The notes: a model not told the origin generated them from the sequence alone. 42,167 nucleotides of DNA from Cypionkella sp. (GCA_025458085.1 JALOTC010000019.1:1-42167), one strand, 5' to 3'; positions 1 through 9,047 are shown, numbered from the stretch's first letter. Made by a program: numbers and translations.

Positions 1-24
1 ATTTAGGCGAAGGCGCGGGGGGCT

Positions 25-50
25 GCAAGGGGAAAAATCATCCCCCTTGC
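25..50 (-). terminator. Hairpin downstream of pyc
   Basis: An inverted repeat has arms GCAAGGGG (25-32) and CCCCTTGC (43-50) around a 10-base A/T-rich loop. It lies 18 bases past the pyc stop codon on the minus strand. There is no clean U-run after the stem, so it may act as a weak or bidirectional terminator. Confidence 0.5.
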
Positions 51-67
51 CGGATTTTCGGCGCGCG

Positions 68-3000
68 TCATTCCAATTCGATCAGCAGGTCTTTTGCCTC
101 GATCTGGCTGCCAGCATGAACATGCACGGCCTTTACCGTCGCCTCGCGGTCGGCATGGAGGCCCGTCTCCATCTTCATCGCTTCGATGGTCAAAAGCAGG
201 TCGCCCGCCCGCACCTTTTGGCCCGCGCTGACCGCGACCGAGGCCACCGAACCCGGCATTGGTGCGCCGATATGGGCGGGGTTGCCCTCGGCTGCCTTTG
301 GGCGCGCGGCGGTTTTGGCTTTTACCGCGCGGTTCGGCACCCGGATAACGCGGGGCTGACCGTTCAGTTCGAAGAAAACCTTGACCTCACCATCCTCAGA
401 GGTTTCCCCCACCGCTTGCAGGCGGATTTCCAGCGTCTTGCCGGGGTCGATCTCTGCCGTGATCTCGTCCCCTGGTTCCATGCCGTAAAAGAAGGTCCGT
501 GTGGGCAACACCCGCACAGGGCCATAGGCGCGGTGGCGGCCCATGTAATCCAGGAAGACCTTGGGATACATGAGGTAACCGTTCAGATCCTCGTCATCCA
601 CGGCATAGCCATTAAGTTCTGCAGAGAGTTTCGCGCGCACCCCTTCCAGATCGACAGGCGGCAGATGTGCGCCGGGGCGGTCGGTCATCGGGGCCTCGCC
701 CTTCAGCACCTTTTTCTGAATGGCCTCGGGCCAGCCGCCATGGGGTTGGCCGATATTGCCCTTGAGCATATCCACGACTGAGTCGGGGAAGGCGACATCC
801 ACGGTGGGGTCTTCGACCTGCGCTCGCGTTAGCCCTTGGGCCACCATCATCAGCGCCATATCGCCCACGACCTTGGAGGAGGGCGTGACCTTCACGATGT
901 CGCCGAACATCTGGTTCGCATCGGCGTAAGCCTGCGCCACTTCGTGCCAGCGATCCTCCAGCCCAAGGCTACGGGCCTGCGCCTTGAGGTTGGTGAACTG
1001 GCCGCCTGGCATTTCGTGCAGGTAAACCTCGCTCGCCGGGGCAGGCAGGCCGGATTCGAAAGCGGCATAAAGTTTGCGCACCCCTTCCCAATAGTTTGAA
1101 ATCTCGCGGATCGCGGCGATATCGAGGCCCGTGTCGCGGTCGGTATGGCGCAAAGCTTCCACAATCGACCCGAGGCAGGGCTGCGAAGTTCCGCCCGAGA
1201 AAGCATCCATCGCCGCATCCACCGCATCAACGCCCGCATCACAGGCCGCAAGAATGGTGGCGGCAGAGGCACCAGAGGTGTCATGGGTGTGGAAGTGGAT
1301 CGGCAGGCCGACTTCCTGTTTCAAAGCCTTCACCAGAATACGGGCGGAGGCGGGTTTCAAAAGCCCGGCCATATCCTTGAGGCCAAGGACATGCGCGCCT
1401 GCGGCCTTCAATTCCTTCGCGCGGTCCACATAATATTTCAGGTCATATTTGCTGCGCGAGGGATCTAGCAGATCGCCGGTATAGCAGATCGTGCCTTCGC
1501 AGACCTTGTTCGCCTCCAGCACGGCATCCATGGCGACGCGCATGTTTTCAACCCAGTTCAGGCTGTCGAACACGCGGAACACATCGACCCCGGTTTCGGC
1601 GGCCTGTTTGACAAAGGCCTGCACCACATTGTCGGGGTAGTTCGTGTATCCCACCCCGTTTGACGCGCGCAAAAGCATCTGGGTCATCAGATTGGGCATG
1701 GCCGCGCGCAGATCGCGCAGGCGCTGCCACGGGCATTCTTGCAGGAAACGATAGGCCACATCGAAGGTCGCCCCGCCCCAGCATTCCACACTAAAAAGCT
1801 GTGGCAGGTTCGCGGCATAGGCGGGTGCCACCTTGATCATGTCGATCGACCGCATTCGTGTTGCCAGAAGGCTCTGGTGGCCATCCCGCATCGTGGTGTC
1901 GGTCAGAAGGACCTTCTTTTGCGCCTTCATCCAGTCGGCGACGGCCTGCGGGCCCTTTTGTTCCAGCAGGTTGCGTGTGCCCATGGCGGGTTCAGCTTTA
2001 AGCTTCGGAGGCTTTGGGGCTTTTGCTTCTGCCGGGGGTTTGGGGCGACCCGCCGTTTCCGGGTGCCCGTTCACCGTGATGTCGGCGATATAGGTCAGGA
2101 TTTTCGTCGCCCGGTCCCGCCGCTTGCGGAAGTGGAACAAGTCCGGCGTCGTGTCGATGAATTTGGTGGTGTAGGAATAATCAAGGAAGGTCGGGTGTTT
2201 CAGCAGGTTGATGACGAATTCGATATTCGTCGCCACCCCCCTGATCCGGAATTCGCGCAGCGCCCGGTCCATCCGGGCAATCGCCTTTTCCGGCGTTTGC
2301 GCATGGGCGGTGACCTTGACCAAGAGCGAGTCGTAATACCGCGTGATCACGCCCCCCGCATAGGCCGTGCCGCCATCAAGCCGGATGCCATTGCCCGTGG
2401 CAGAGCGATAGGCGGTCAGGCGGCCATAGTCGGGGATGAAGTTGTTCAACGGATCTTCGGTCGTCACCCGGCATTGCAGGGCGTGGCCGTTCAGCTTCAC
2501 ATCGTCTTGGCTGGGCAGGCCTGTCGCCTCGGCCAGTGACTTGCCTTCTTCGATCAGGATCTGGGCCTGCACAATGTCGATGCCCGTGACTTCCTCGGTC
2601 ACGGTATGCTCGACCTGCACGCGCGGGTTCACTTCGATGAAGTAGAACTTGCCCGTATCCATATCCATCAGGAATTCGACGGTGCCCGCACATTCATAAT
2701 TCACATGCTGGCAGATGCGCTTGGCCATGGCGCAGACCTCTTCGCGCTGGTCCTGCGTCAGGTAGGGGGCGGGGGCGCGCTCCACGACCTTTTGGTTGCG
2801 GCGCTGCACCGTGCAGTCACGTTCCCACAGGTGCCAGACATTGCCTTGCTTGTCGCCAAGGATCTGTACCTCCACGTGGCGGGCGCGCAGGATCATCTTT
2901 TCCAGATAGCCTTCACCATTGCCAAAGGCGGCTTCCGCCTCGCGCCGGCCTTCGCGGACCTTTGTTTCAAGCTCGTCCTCCGACAGGATCGGACGCATAC

Positions 3001-3508
3001 CCCGCCCACCGCCGCCCCAGCTTGCCTTCAGCATGAGGGGGTAGCCGATGGCGGCGGCTTCTTTCTTGATCGCCGCCATATCCTCGCCCAGCACTTCGGT
3101 CGCGGGGATGACTGGCACACCCGCCGCAATGGCGACGCGCCGCGCACTGGCCTTGTCGCCAAGCGCGCGCATGGTTTCCGCCGTGGGGCCGATGAAGATG
3201 ATGCCGTTCGACTCGCAGGCTTCCACGAAATCCGGGTTTTCGGACAAAAGACCATAGCCGGGGTGGATCGCATCTGCCCCCGCCATCTTGGCGACGCGGA
3301 TGATCTCGGGGATCGACAGATAAGCCCCCACAGGCGACAGGCCTTCGCCGATGCGATAGGCCTCATCCGCCTTAAAGCGGTGCAGGCTCAGCTTGTCCTC
3401 TTCGGCATAAACCGCGACGGTCTTTTTGCCCATTTCATTCGCCGCCCGCATCACGCGGATGGCGATTTCCCCACGATTGGCGACAAGGATCTTGCGGAAC
3501 TCGGGCAT
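68..3508 (-). CDS. pyc: Pyruvate carboxylase
   Basis: Biotin-dependent cytosolic enzyme that carboxylates pyruvate to oxaloacetate with ATP and bicarbonate, refilling the TCA cycle. The 1146 residues match the full-length single-chain family. Domain order is an N-terminal biotin carboxylase/ATP-grasp part (start MPEFRKILVANRGEIAIR), a carboxyltransferase barrel opening with DTTMRDGHQS near residue 540, a PYC/OADA central domain, and a C-terminal biotinyl domain. The biotin-accepting motif EAMKMET has its lysine at about residue 1112. The start ATG at 3508 is preceded by an AAAGGAG ribosome site. It stands alone on the minus strand, and its upstream region carries TTTGCA-type palindromes that may be operators. 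No anomaly is seen. Confidence 0.98.
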   Translation of the reverse strand: MPEFRKILVANRGEIAIRVMRAANEMGKKTVAVYAEEDKLSLHRFKADEAYRIGEGLSPVGAYLSIPEIIRVAKMAGADAIHPGYGLLSENPDFVEACESNGIIFIGPTAETMRALGDKASARRVAIAAGVPVIPATEVLGEDMAAIKKEAAAIGYPLMLKASWGGGGRGMRPILSEDELETKVREGRREAEAAFGNGEGYLEKMILRARHVEVQILGDKQGNVWHLWERDCTVQRRNQKVVERAPAPYLTQDQREEVCAMAKRICQHVNYECAGTVEFLMDMDTGKFYFIEVNPRVQVEHTVTEEVTGIDIVQAQILIEEGKSLAEATGLPSQDDVKLNGHALQCRVTTEDPLNNFIPDYGRLTAYRSATGNGIRLDGGTAYAGGVITRYYDSLLVKVTAHAQTPEKAIARMDRALREFRIRGVATNIEFVINLLKHPTFLDYSYTTKFIDTTPDLFHFRKRRDRATKILTYIADITVNGHPETAGRPKPPAEAKAPKPPKLKAEPAMGTRNLLEQKGPQAVADWMKAQKKVLLTDTTMRDGHQSLLATRMRSIDMIKVAPAYAANLPQLFSVECWGGATFDVAYRFLQECPWQRLRDLRAAMPNLMTQMLLRASNGVGYTNYPDNVVQAFVKQAAETGVDVFRVFDSLNWVENMRVAMDAVLEANKVCEGTICYTGDLLDPSRSKYDLKYYVDRAKELKAAGAHVLGLKDMAGLLKPASARILVKALKQEVGLPIHFHTHDTSGASAATILAACDAGVDAVDAAMDAFSGGTSQPCLGSIVEALRHTDRDTGLDIAAIREISNYWEGVRKLYAAFESGLPAPASEVYLHEMPGGQFTNLKAQARSLGLEDRWHEVAQAYADANQMFGDIVKVTPSSKVVGDMALMMVAQGLTRAQVEDPTVDVAFPDSVVDMLKGNIGQPHGGWPEAIQKKVLKGEAPMTDRPGAHLPPVDLEGVRAKLSAELNGYAVDDEDLNGYLMYPKVFLDYMGRHRAYGPVRVLPTRTFFYGMEPGDEITAEIDPGKTLEIRLQAVGETSEDGEVKVFFELNGQPRVIRVPNRAVKAKTAARPKAAEGNPAHIGAPMPGSVASVAVSAGQKVRAGDLLLTIEAMKMETGLHADREATVKAVHVHAGSQIEAKDLLIELE

Positions 3509-3813
3509 CGTTCACTCCTTTGTGAGGCCAGCGGCTGCGGGCACTCTAGGGGTGCTGCGGTGCAGCGCAAGCACGCTCTGCGACTCTCCTGCAAAGTTTT
3601 GCGAAATATTCAGAAAAGTTTTGCAGTTGCAAACTGCCCATCGCAGGGGTCGCTGCGCCCAGTATCCTTGATCTTTGGCACTCTACATAAGGGAAAGTTC
3701 GATGATTGTGGCGGTGCCCCAGAAAAGACCCGGCGCCGCACGAAGAATACTTTTGATGTGCTTCGCACATGCGCAGATGCATTACCGATGGCCCGCCCCA
3801 CCCCTTTGCTGGG
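3509..3813. other. Intergenic region holding the pyc promoter
   Basis: These 305 bases separate the pyc start from the stop of the next minus-strand gene. They contain the pyc ribosome site and two palindromes at 3591-3637. I see no coding sequence in it. The half nearer 3814 shows nothing distinctive. Confidence 0.6.
3591..3637 (-). promoter_or_regulatory. Paired palindromes in the pyc promoter region
   Basis: Three overlapping perfect inverted repeats lie 82-131 bases upstream of the pyc start. They are GCAAA-GT-TTTGC (3591-3602), TTTGCA-GT-TGCAAA (3620-3633) and GCAGTT-GCA-AACTGC (3623-3637). The centres of the first two are 30 bases apart, about three helical turns. The TTTGC/GCAAA half-site resembles the TTTGCAAA sites of RamB/PccR-type short-chain acyl-CoA regulators known in Rhodobacter. 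That link is inference from motif similarity only. Confidence 0.5.
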
Positions 3814-4602
3814 TCACAGACGATATGGGCGGGTCCGGTTTGGTTGCATGATCCGATAGGCCATCAGACCAATGCTGCCGCCGATCATCAAGCCGAATTG
3901 TATCTCGCCATGTTCTGCCCAGGTGGTGACCGGTTCCCCCGCCAAAACGATGAACAGCATCACAAAGGCATTGGTGGACATCGCTTCGGCCAAAGCGGCA
4001 CTTCGCTTGTCAGGTGCAGCTCCGCTCTGCCCGGAAAGCCCGAAAGGCCAGACCAAAAGCATCACTGCGCCAAGGATGACGATCCCTGCCCAAAGTGCAT
4101 AGGCAACTGTCCAGCCCGATGTGGCCGCCCAAAAGCCGATGACGAGCGCGATGCTGCCACAGGTTTGAAGCGTGCGTCGCAGGGCAACGCGGCGGAGCCT
4201 CTGGCGGTCCAATAGGTCTCGCCAAAGGGGAAAGGTCGAATGCAAACCAAACACCACCGCAGGAACGCTGGCTGTCGCCATGAGACCTAGTGCGATGAGA
4301 AGGCTCATATCTTCTTGAGGCATAGCTAAGGCCGCTACCATGAGAGCCAAAAGACCCAAGTCAGTCCTGAGCATCCGCCGTGCCTGTTGCAGTTTGCCAC
4401 CCGGCAGGGGTGAGGCATGGAGAACCAGAATAGTCTGCACCCAAAGCATCACAAACAGGCAAAGGACCGGGATCGCATTTTGGGGAAAGGCGATGGCGTC
4501 TGACAGAACGTGCCAGAGAAGTAGACCCACAGCCCCGATTGCCGGCCCCAGCAGGATGAAAACGGCGCGTTGCATCGCTTTACCGCCCGATTTTTGCATG
4601 AG
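3814..4602 (-). CDS. Uncharacterised multi-pass membrane protein
   Basis: I do not recognise this protein. It is strongly hydrophobic with about seven predicted transmembrane stretches, for example AVFILLGPAIGAVGLLLW near the start, LGLLALMVAALAM and FVMLFIVLAGE. Between them is a basic cytoplasmic-looking loop (LLDRQRLRRVALRR). The start is uncertain: ATG at 4602 overlaps the preceding gene by 23 bases, ATG at 4575 begins four bases after that gene's stop, and ATG at 4638 is also possible. It is the second gene of a minus-strand pair with 4580-5380, so the two products probably act together in the membrane. No catalytic motif is seen. Confidence 0.7.
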   Translation of the reverse strand, partial: LMQKSGGKAMQRAVFILLGPAIGAVGLLLWHVLSDAIAFPQNAIPVLCLFVMLWVQTILVLHASPLPGGKLQQARRMLRTDLGLLALMVAALAMPQEDMSLLIALGLMATASVPAVVFGLHSTFPLWRDLLDRQRLRRVALRRTLQTCGSIALVIGFWAATSGWTVAYALWAGIVILGAVMLLVWPFGLSGQSGAAPDKRSAALAEAMSTNAFVMLFIVLAGEPVTTWAEHGEIQFGLMIGGSIGLMAYRIMQPNRTRPYRL

Positions 4603-5380
4603 GTTCAGCACCTGTGCGATCTGCGGCTGGCGTTGCACTCGTGCGGTACAGCAGGGTCAGAACCGATAGGCCAAGCAAAACTGGAAGCGGCCACAGAGCC
4701 AGGAATACCAAGAGGCCAAAGGGTTCCGACCAGAGATCTGCTGCCTGCACGAAGCTATCGACGATCCACCACAGGGCGACATCGACGATGGCAATTCCCA
4801 TAAGCGCCACGGCAAGAGGCGCTGTCACCTTCCAAGATGCCAGCAGCCCATATCCCACAGCCCCGAGGGCCACCGCCGGCAAGACGAGGCCAAGCCGAAA
4901 CAAGCCCCAAGACAGGATCAGTTCATTGCCCCAAATCAATACTGTTAGAAGTGTCGTTTCCGGTGAGGAGATTGTCATGGCCGGCACGAGCGTCATGGCC
5001 GTGCTGATCAGCGTTGACAGGAGCACAAAGACCGCAAGCCAGCCCAAATAGGTGACAACTTGCCGAGCCGTCGGGCGCCAGGCTGTCGCGGTCAGAACGC
5101 TACGATGCCAAAGGACGGCCAGCAGGGGCGCGAAGACGAGCCAAAGGACGATTTCTGCAACGATCCCGGTCCAAACCATGGGGGAAGCAGGGCCCGAGAT
5201 CGTGGCAAAGACGGCATGCAGTGGTTCGCTTGTCAATCGTCCATGCACAACCAGCGTCAAGGCGGCATAGGCGGCGGACCACAGAAGATAGGCCGGCAGA
5301 AGCCGCGTTATGATCGCATGGCGATGATCGGCAAGCATCTGGAAAGTGGCCCAAAGCAGGCTTGGGAAGGACAGTGACAT
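4580..5380 (-). CDS. Uncharacterised six-TM membrane protein
   Basis: The product has 266 residues with about six transmembrane segments, including LLPAYLLWSAAYAALTLVV, IVAEIVLWLVFAPLLAVLW, VTYLGWLAVFVLLSTLIS and LLVFLALWPLPVLLGLSVL. No family signature is visible to me. The general look resembles small YciC/GdpP-membrane-type proteins, but this is weak. The gene overlaps the start of the membrane gene at 3814-4602 and is divergent from the DUF2975/HTH pair starting at 5469, with about 88 bases between start codons. The arrangement suggests a locally controlled membrane module. Confidence 0.7.
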   Translation of the reverse strand: MSLSFPSLLWATFQMLADHRHAIITRLLPAYLLWSAAYAALTLVVHGRLTSEPLHAVFATISGPASPMVWTGIVAEIVLWLVFAPLLAVLWHRSVLTATAWRPTARQVVTYLGWLAVFVLLSTLISTAMTLVPAMTISSPETTLLTVLIWGNELILSWGLFRLGLVLPAVALGAVGYGLLASWKVTAPLAVALMGIAIVDVALWWIVDSFVQAADLWSEPFGLLVFLALWPLPVLLGLSVLTLLYRTSATPAADRTGAEPHAKIGR

Positions 5381-5468
5381 GAAACCCCCGAAACTCGAAA
5401 CTATCGAAACGATACCTTTTCAAATTCAAAAATCAATGCTAAACAGTAATAAATCAAGGGAGGCATGT

Positions 5469-5996
5469 GTGGAAAAGATCAAAACCACGGCGCAAAGGCT
5501 TCTTCCGCTGCTTGGGATATTTCTGGCGCTTTACGTGACGATCACCGCCTGGGGTACGCTGGAGTTCGCTTTGGGTGCGCCTGATCTGTGGATGCAGAGC
5601 CCATGGGTGGAGCCCGGCGCGCAGATCGCCCTTGCGACACGTCTTGCCTATGCGGCTCTTTGGCTATTGCCTGTCATGGCTGGCCTGATCGCTGTTGGCG
5701 CAGCGATGGGGCTGTTGTGGCAGGTGCGAAAGGGCATCGTCTTTGCGCCCCGTATAGCGACGGGATTTCGCACTGTCGGTTTGGGCTGTGCGGGTTCGGG
5801 TGTGTTGGACCACGTCGCCAATCTGTTCACCCCTACAATCCTGTCGTGGCATAATCCGTCGGGTCCGTTTGCCCCCAATTTCTACTTCAACTCTGAGGCT
5901 GCCGGATTGGTGCTTTGTGGAGGTGGCTTCTATTTGACAGGCTGGATCATGACCGAGGCGATCCGCCTGAAGAGCGAGAACGAAGGTTTCATCTGA
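5469..5996 (+). CDS. DUF2975-family membrane protein
   Basis: The product has about 175 residues and four transmembrane segments. Its layout matches DUF2975: a first TM (LLPLLGIFLALYVTITAWG), a second (LAYAALWLLPVMAGLIAVGAA), the charged segment QVRKGIVFAPRIATGFR, and a C-terminal TM pair. The reading frame is open upstream to 5346, but GTG at 5469 has a strong AAGGGAGG ribosome site five bases away. ATG at 5436 is an alternative. It is followed directly by an HTH gene whose ATG overlaps this stop codon (TGATG). DUF2975 proteins are commonly paired with a small Cro/C1-type regulator. Function is unknown; a sensor or modulator for the regulator is inference. Confidence 0.8.
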   Translation: MEKIKTTAQRLLPLLGIFLALYVTITAWGTLEFALGAPDLWMQSPWVEPGAQIALATRLAYAALWLLPVMAGLIAVGAAMGLLWQVRKGIVFAPRIATGFRTVGLGCAGSGVLDHVANLFTPTILSWHNPSGPFAPNFYFNSEAAGLVLCGGGFYLTGWIMTEAIRLKSENEGFI

Positions 5997-6256
5997 TGCA
6001 GATCGTTGTCCGCCTTGATGTCATGCTTGCCCGGCGCAAGATGAAGTCAAAGGATCTTGCCGAAGCCATCGGGATTACCGTGCAAAACCTGAGCCTGCTC
6101 AAGACGGGGCAGGTCAAAGGCATCAGGTTCGATACGCTGGCGCGCATTTGTGCGGTTCTGGAATGTCAGCCAGGAGATTTGCTCGAAGCCGCGCCGGGTG
6201 AGGCTGCAACCGAAGGCCTGTTTGCGCCGCAAAACTCGGAAGATCAAGGTGGGTGA
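5996..6256 (+). CDS. Small Cro/C1-type HTH regulator
   Basis: An 86-residue DNA-binding protein, essentially one helix-turn-helix domain (MKSKDLAEAIGITVQNLSLL, then TLARICAVLECQPGDLLE). It resembles the YozG-like regulators paired with DUF2975 proteins. The ATG at 5996 shares its A with the stop of the upstream DUF2975 gene, indicating translational coupling. The frame is open further upstream to 5915, but that would overlap the DUF2975 gene. The likely targets are its own operon and perhaps the divergent membrane-protein pair at 3814-5380; that is inference. Confidence 0.88.
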   Translation: MQIVVRLDVMLARRKMKSKDLAEAIGITVQNLSLLKTGQVKGIRFDTLARICAVLECQPGDLLEAAPGEAATEGLFAPQNSEDQGG

Positions 6257-6676
6257 GACTTTGGCGGGCTTGGGCAGGGCGGGAGCTTTTGCTTGATGCC
6301 CAAGTATCACGGTTCTTTCCGACTCGCGTGGCCTGCTGATCCGATTGCAAGGCCGTGCCGAAGAGAAGGGGGGCGGCTGCGGGTGGCTTGCCTGCGAGCC
6401 CCGCAGATCTGCCACCGATAGCACTTTAGGCAGCGTGACCTAAGGCGATCCTTGACGATGAGTTTGGACTTTGCGTGCCGGTCCCTGCGATGATGATGGC
6501 GGTGATCGACACGGCTGATTTCAAGGCGCAGCAGGAGGCAACGCGGACCCGCCTCTTGGCCGAAGGTGTTTCTGTATGACAGATATTCGACCCAAAGCAG
6601 GACGCGGTTTGACCTTTCTTGTATCCCGTGTATCGAAAGCACGGCGGGCGATGGAAAACAAAGGGGAGGGGAGACG
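6257..6676. other. Gene-free stretch with possible gene remnant
   Basis: No intact gene is seen in these 420 bases. A short open stretch around 6448-6579 reads as protein-like (…DDEFGLCVPVPAMMMAV…TADFKAQQEATR…) and ends at a TGA, with stop codons just upstream. It could be a leftover of a decayed gene. I cannot name a family. Confidence 0.35.
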
Positions 6677-7162
6677 ATGGAGGGGCCACAGAAGATCAGG
6701 CCACATGAAGTGGCGATTGATCATGAATTGCCTGTCGACGCCACTTTGGCGTTCATCGGTCGGATCGAAACACCTTGGCCTCGCCGTGAAGATTGCCCGC
6801 GCCAAGGTAGTCTGGATGGTCCTGACTGTACCATTACCGTTTTTGCGCCATGGGATGCAGGACTGAATGGGACAGAAGCTTATGAAGCCCTCGAGGTCCT
6901 GTACTGGCTGCATTTGTCGCGTCGCGATCTTGTGATGCAGAACCCTCATCATGGGCCTTCGGCCAGGGGTACCTTCAGTCTGCGGTCTCCGGTCCGGCCC
7001 AATCCGATCGGGCTGTCGCAGGTGCGTCTCGTCGGCCGTGATGGGAACAGGCTCGTCGTGCGAGGTCTGGAATGCGTCAATGGGACCCCGCTGATTGATA
7101 TCAAACCGGATCGCTGCCTTTTCTCGCCACCTATCCGGCCGATGGGGGCGAAAGCGTCTTAG
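6677..7162 (+). CDS. trmO: TrmO/TsaA-family tRNA methyltransferase
   Basis: About 161 residues. The family (YaeB/TsaA/UPF0066) uses S-adenosylmethionine to methylate N6-threonylcarbamoyl-adenosine at position 37 of certain tRNAs. Visible signatures are FIGRIETPW near the N-terminus, GTFSLRSPVRPNPIGLSQVRL in the middle, and NGTPLIDIKPDRC near the C-terminus. The frame is open upstream to 6566, but ATG at 6677 follows a strong GGGGAGGGGAG ribosome site and aligns with the family start. The protein lacks the extra C-terminal domain of the E. coli enzyme. The exact substrate in this lineage is not shown by the sequence. Confidence 0.85.
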   Translation: MEGPQKIRPHEVAIDHELPVDATLAFIGRIETPWPRREDCPRQGSLDGPDCTITVFAPWDAGLNGTEAYEALEVLYWLHLSRRDLVMQNPHHGPSARGTFSLRSPVRPNPIGLSQVRLVGRDGNRLVVRGLECVNGTPLIDIKPDRCLFSPPIRPMGAKAS

Positions 7163-7342
7163 GATCGGCGCATCAAGGCGCGCGATGTCCCGGCGTGCGG
7201 CACGTGGGCTGAAGCCTCGCCGGTGCATCTTCTGCGCAACTGGTCATCTCTGGCAAGACCACAGCGCCAAAAGGGTTACGGCATTACTCCTCAGCCCTTT
7301 CTGGCCGTTGCTTGCGGCACTTGGGATGCATAGATCCCCCGC

Positions 7343-9013
7343 ATGTTCCGTGAGACCGACAGCACAGAGACAAGATCAGCCCGTTCTGGCCGAGCGGTTC
7401 GGTCGCTTGCCCTTTTCTTGGGGGCTCTTTGCCTGTTACCGATGGTCGCCGTTGTGCTGGCTGCCGCGGCGGGGAGCCTTGAGACGGGTCTACATCTCGC
7501 CTCGACCCTGCTTCCGGTTTTCGCGGGGAACACCCTGCTGCTCGTGGTGTTGGTTTCCATCGGGACGGCGGCCATAGGCACTGGTGCAGCCTGGCTTGTG
7601 ACCATGACGCGGTTTCCCGGTGTACGGGTTCTGGAATATCTACTGCCGCTGCCTCTGGCCTTTCCTGCCTATGTGCTGGCCTATGCCTATACCACGCTGT
7701 TGTCCCATCCCGGCCCCGTCCAGCGCAGCCTGCGCGAGGTGATGGGCTGGGGCCCGAATGACTATTGGTTTCCCGACATTCGCTCGCTTCCCGGCGCGGC
7801 GGTGATGCTGATCCTTGTTCTTTATCCTTACGTCTATCTTTTGGTGCGGGCCTTGTTCCTGAGCCAGTCTGCCAGTGCTTGGGTTGCGGCGCGCACGCTT
7901 GGGCTTGGCCCTTGGGGCGCGTTTTTCCGGGTGAGCTTGCCGATGGCATGGCCCGCCATCGCGGGCGGGGTTCTTCTGGCCGTGATGGAGACGGTGGCCG
8001 ATGTCGGCACGGTATTCCACTTCGGCGTGCAGACCTTTGCAACCGGCATCTATCAGGCTTGGTTCTCGATGGGGGATAGGGCTGCTGCGGCACAGCTTGC
8101 GCTATGCCTGCTGACGGTTGCGCTGGCCCTTGCCTTGGCGGAACGGGGCCTTCGGGGGCGGGCGCGGTTCCACAATTCCGGTCGCCGGTTTGAACAGGCG
8201 GCCCCCGCGCAGTTGCGCGGACCTGCGGCTGCGGCGGCGATGCTGGCCTGCGCGCTGCCGGTGCTTGGGGGCTTTGTCCTGCCCGTGGTCATTCTTTTTG
8301 AAATGGCTATCGGGTCGGGGCAGAATATCCTGTCCTCCCGATATATGCGGTTGATCGGGAATTCCTTGACACTGGCCACGCTGGCAGCAGGGCTAACGGT
8401 CTTGGCAGCGGTGATCCTGCGGTTCAACGCGCGGCTTGACCCCGGCTTGCCCGCCCAAAGCGCGGTGCAGGTGGCGCGACTTGGCTATGCGGTTCCCGGC
8501 GGGGTAATTGCGCTGGGTGTGCTGGTGCCGGTGTCCAGCTTTGACAATGCGCTGGATGCCTTCATGCGCGAGGCCTTTGGCCTATCGACCGGGCTGTTGC
8601 TGAGCGGTAGCCTCGGCCTTCTGCTTTTTGCCTATTACGTCCGCTTTGCCGCAGTGGCGATGAATGCGGTGGATGCGGGGCTGTCGGCGGTGCCGCCGCA
8701 GATGCATCTGGTTGCGCGCACCTTGGGGGCGGGACCCGGTGCCGTGATCTGGCGGCTTTTGCTGCCGCTGACCACACCCGCCGTTCTGACCGCGGCCTTG
8801 CTGGTCTTTGTTGATGTGATGAAGGAATTGCCCGCGACGCTTATCATGCGGCCTTTCAACTTTGACACGCTGGCTGTGCAGGCCTTTCGACTGGCCGCCG
8901 ACGAGCGGTTGGAAGGGGCGGCGGTCCCCTCGCTTGTGATCGTGGCCTTCGGGTTGATCCCGGTGCTTTTGTTGATGCGCAAGGCTAGCCAGACATCTTT
9001 GCGCCGTCGCTAG
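7343..9013 (+). CDS. fbpB: Ferric iron ABC transporter permease
   Basis: An inner-membrane permease of 556 residues with two fused permease halves and about twelve transmembrane segments, as in the FbpB/SfuB/HitB family. Two EAA-type loops are visible, around AARTLGLGPWGAFFRVSLPMAWPAI in the first half and VARTLGAGPGAVIWRLLLPL in the second. It is convergent with a ferric-iron binding protein gene (9069-10094), and the two share a terminator. No Shine-Dalgarno sequence is obvious before the ATG, so the start is less certain. No ATP-binding partner is encoded in this window, which is unusual for this system. Confidence 0.93.
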   Translation: MFRETDSTETRSARSGRAVRSLALFLGALCLLPMVAVVLAAAAGSLETGLHLASTLLPVFAGNTLLLVVLVSIGTAAIGTGAAWLVTMTRFPGVRVLEYLLPLPLAFPAYVLAYAYTTLLSHPGPVQRSLREVMGWGPNDYWFPDIRSLPGAAVMLILVLYPYVYLLVRALFLSQSASAWVAARTLGLGPWGAFFRVSLPMAWPAIAGGVLLAVMETVADVGTVFHFGVQTFATGIYQAWFSMGDRAAAAQLALCLLTVALALALAERGLRGRARFHNSGRRFEQAAPAQLRGPAAAAAMLACALPVLGGFVLPVVILFEMAIGSGQNILSSRYMRLIGNSLTLATLAAGLTVLAAVILRFNARLDPGLPAQSAVQVARLGYAVPGGVIALGVLVPVSSFDNALDAFMREAFGLSTGLLLSGSLGLLLFAYYVRFAAVAMNAVDAGLSAVPPQMHLVARTLGAGPGAVIWRLLLPLTTPAVLTAALLVFVDVMKELPATLIMRPFNFDTLAVQAFRLAADERLEGAAVPSLVIVAFGLIPVLLLMRKASQTSLRRR

Positions 9014-9021
9014 GCAGACAA

Positions 9022-9047
9022 AAGCCCCCGGTCCAGACCGGGGGCTT
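9022..9047. terminator. Bidirectional terminator between iron transport genes
   Basis: A perfect 11-base-pair stem (AAGCCCCCGGT, loop CCAG, ACCGGGGGCTT) lies between the two convergent stop codons. A TTTT run follows on the minus strand, so it should terminate the binding-protein transcript best and probably also the permease transcript. Confidence 0.85.

Noticed and set aside
47-781. Long plus-strand open frame opposite the 3' part of pyc
   Set aside because: It is antisense to the well-supported pyc gene; high GC makes such opposite-strand frames common, and the protein shows no family features.
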